A stretch of 6,025 nt of DNA. It comes from an uncultured Flavobacteriales bacterium (GTDB taxonomy: Bacteria > Bacteroidota > Bacteroidia > Flavobacteriales > Vicingaceae). The stretch covers positions 1 through 6,025 of the forward strand of contig CAMPHX010000092.1 of NCBI GenBank assembly GCA_946886085.1, in the 5' to 3' direction. The notes beneath the pieces are model-generated. The model had not been told where the DNA came from and searched no databases. It saw nothing but the letters and a program-made list of their open reading frames with translations. Position numbers and translations under genes: made by a program. This document shows positions 5,910 through 6,025 of this stretch, one piece after another. Each line of letters begins with the position of its first letter. Position 1 is the stretch's first letter.

Positions 5910-6025
5910 GTTAACACGGGTCTTGGTACTATTGATAACGTTTTGCCTTTAGTTTGTATTTGTATAAAGTTTCATTCATTCTAATCTTATTTACGGTTGT
6001 TTTTATTATTTACACTAACTTACTC
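5910..6025. other. Non-coding leader upstream of the Mrr-like gene
   Basis: No gene is supported in these 116 bases. On the minus strand there is a 16-codon open frame (5979-5929) ending two bases into AATAG, too short to call. No exact TAnnTTTG element is present on the minus strand, so the promoter of the nuclease gene is not identified. The stretch GCAAAACGTTATC (minus strand, about 5934-5946) resembles the GTTA-type borders of mobile gene cassettes, and GTTAAC directly precedes the start codon. Confidence 0.3.

Noticed and set aside
1..6025. CRISPR array, tRNA, rRNA or long repeat
   Set aside because: I found no regularly spaced repeats, cloverleaf-like sequences or ribosomal RNA motifs on either strand.

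Overview
The window is AT-rich (roughly two-thirds A+T by eye), and every supported gene lies on the minus strand. Genes start without a Shine-Dalgarno sequence, with AT-rich stretches before ATG. Several upstream regions carry TAnnTTTG, the -7 promoter element of Bacteroidetes. Together with the protein style this suggests a member of the Bacteroidota, although no taxonomic marker gene is present. The content is that of an accessory or defence-type region rather than housekeeping DNA.

In transcription order (high to low coordinates) the layout is as follows. (1) 5097-5909 encodes an Mrr-like PD-(D/E)XK restriction endonuclease. (2) It is followed by a short perfect palindrome and a strong intrinsic terminator (4994-5025). 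(3) A tyrosine recombinase with all six catalytic residues follows; its most likely start is the ATG at 4924, because the longer GTG frame begins inside the terminator. (4) A 111-base gap holds a 7-bp inverted repeat with an 8-bp spacer, then a promoter-like motif. (5) A small two-helix membrane protein occupies 3665-3913. Its reading frame appears to continue after a -1 shift at an A5 run to a stop at 3564. (6) A 1049-residue protein (334-3483) combines a SIR2 NADase domain, an APAZ-like region and a catalytically dead MID-PIWI Argonaute module in one chain. (7) 28 bases further on lies a 97-residue acidic, probably helical protein of unknown function. The window ends just after it, so the operon may continue.

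The centrepiece is the SIR2-APAZ-Argonaute protein, a fused form of the short prokaryotic Argonaute/SIR2 (SPARSA) systems. In studied members, guide-directed recognition of invader nucleic acid switches on SIR2 hydrolysis of NAD+, which kills or stalls the infected cell. The 97-residue gene is closely coupled to it and is the best candidate here for an undescribed accessory component. The Mrr-like nuclease and the recombinase are separate transcription units by the terminator evidence. They suggest a small defence cluster built by gene acquisition, but they are not evidently part of the Argonaute system.
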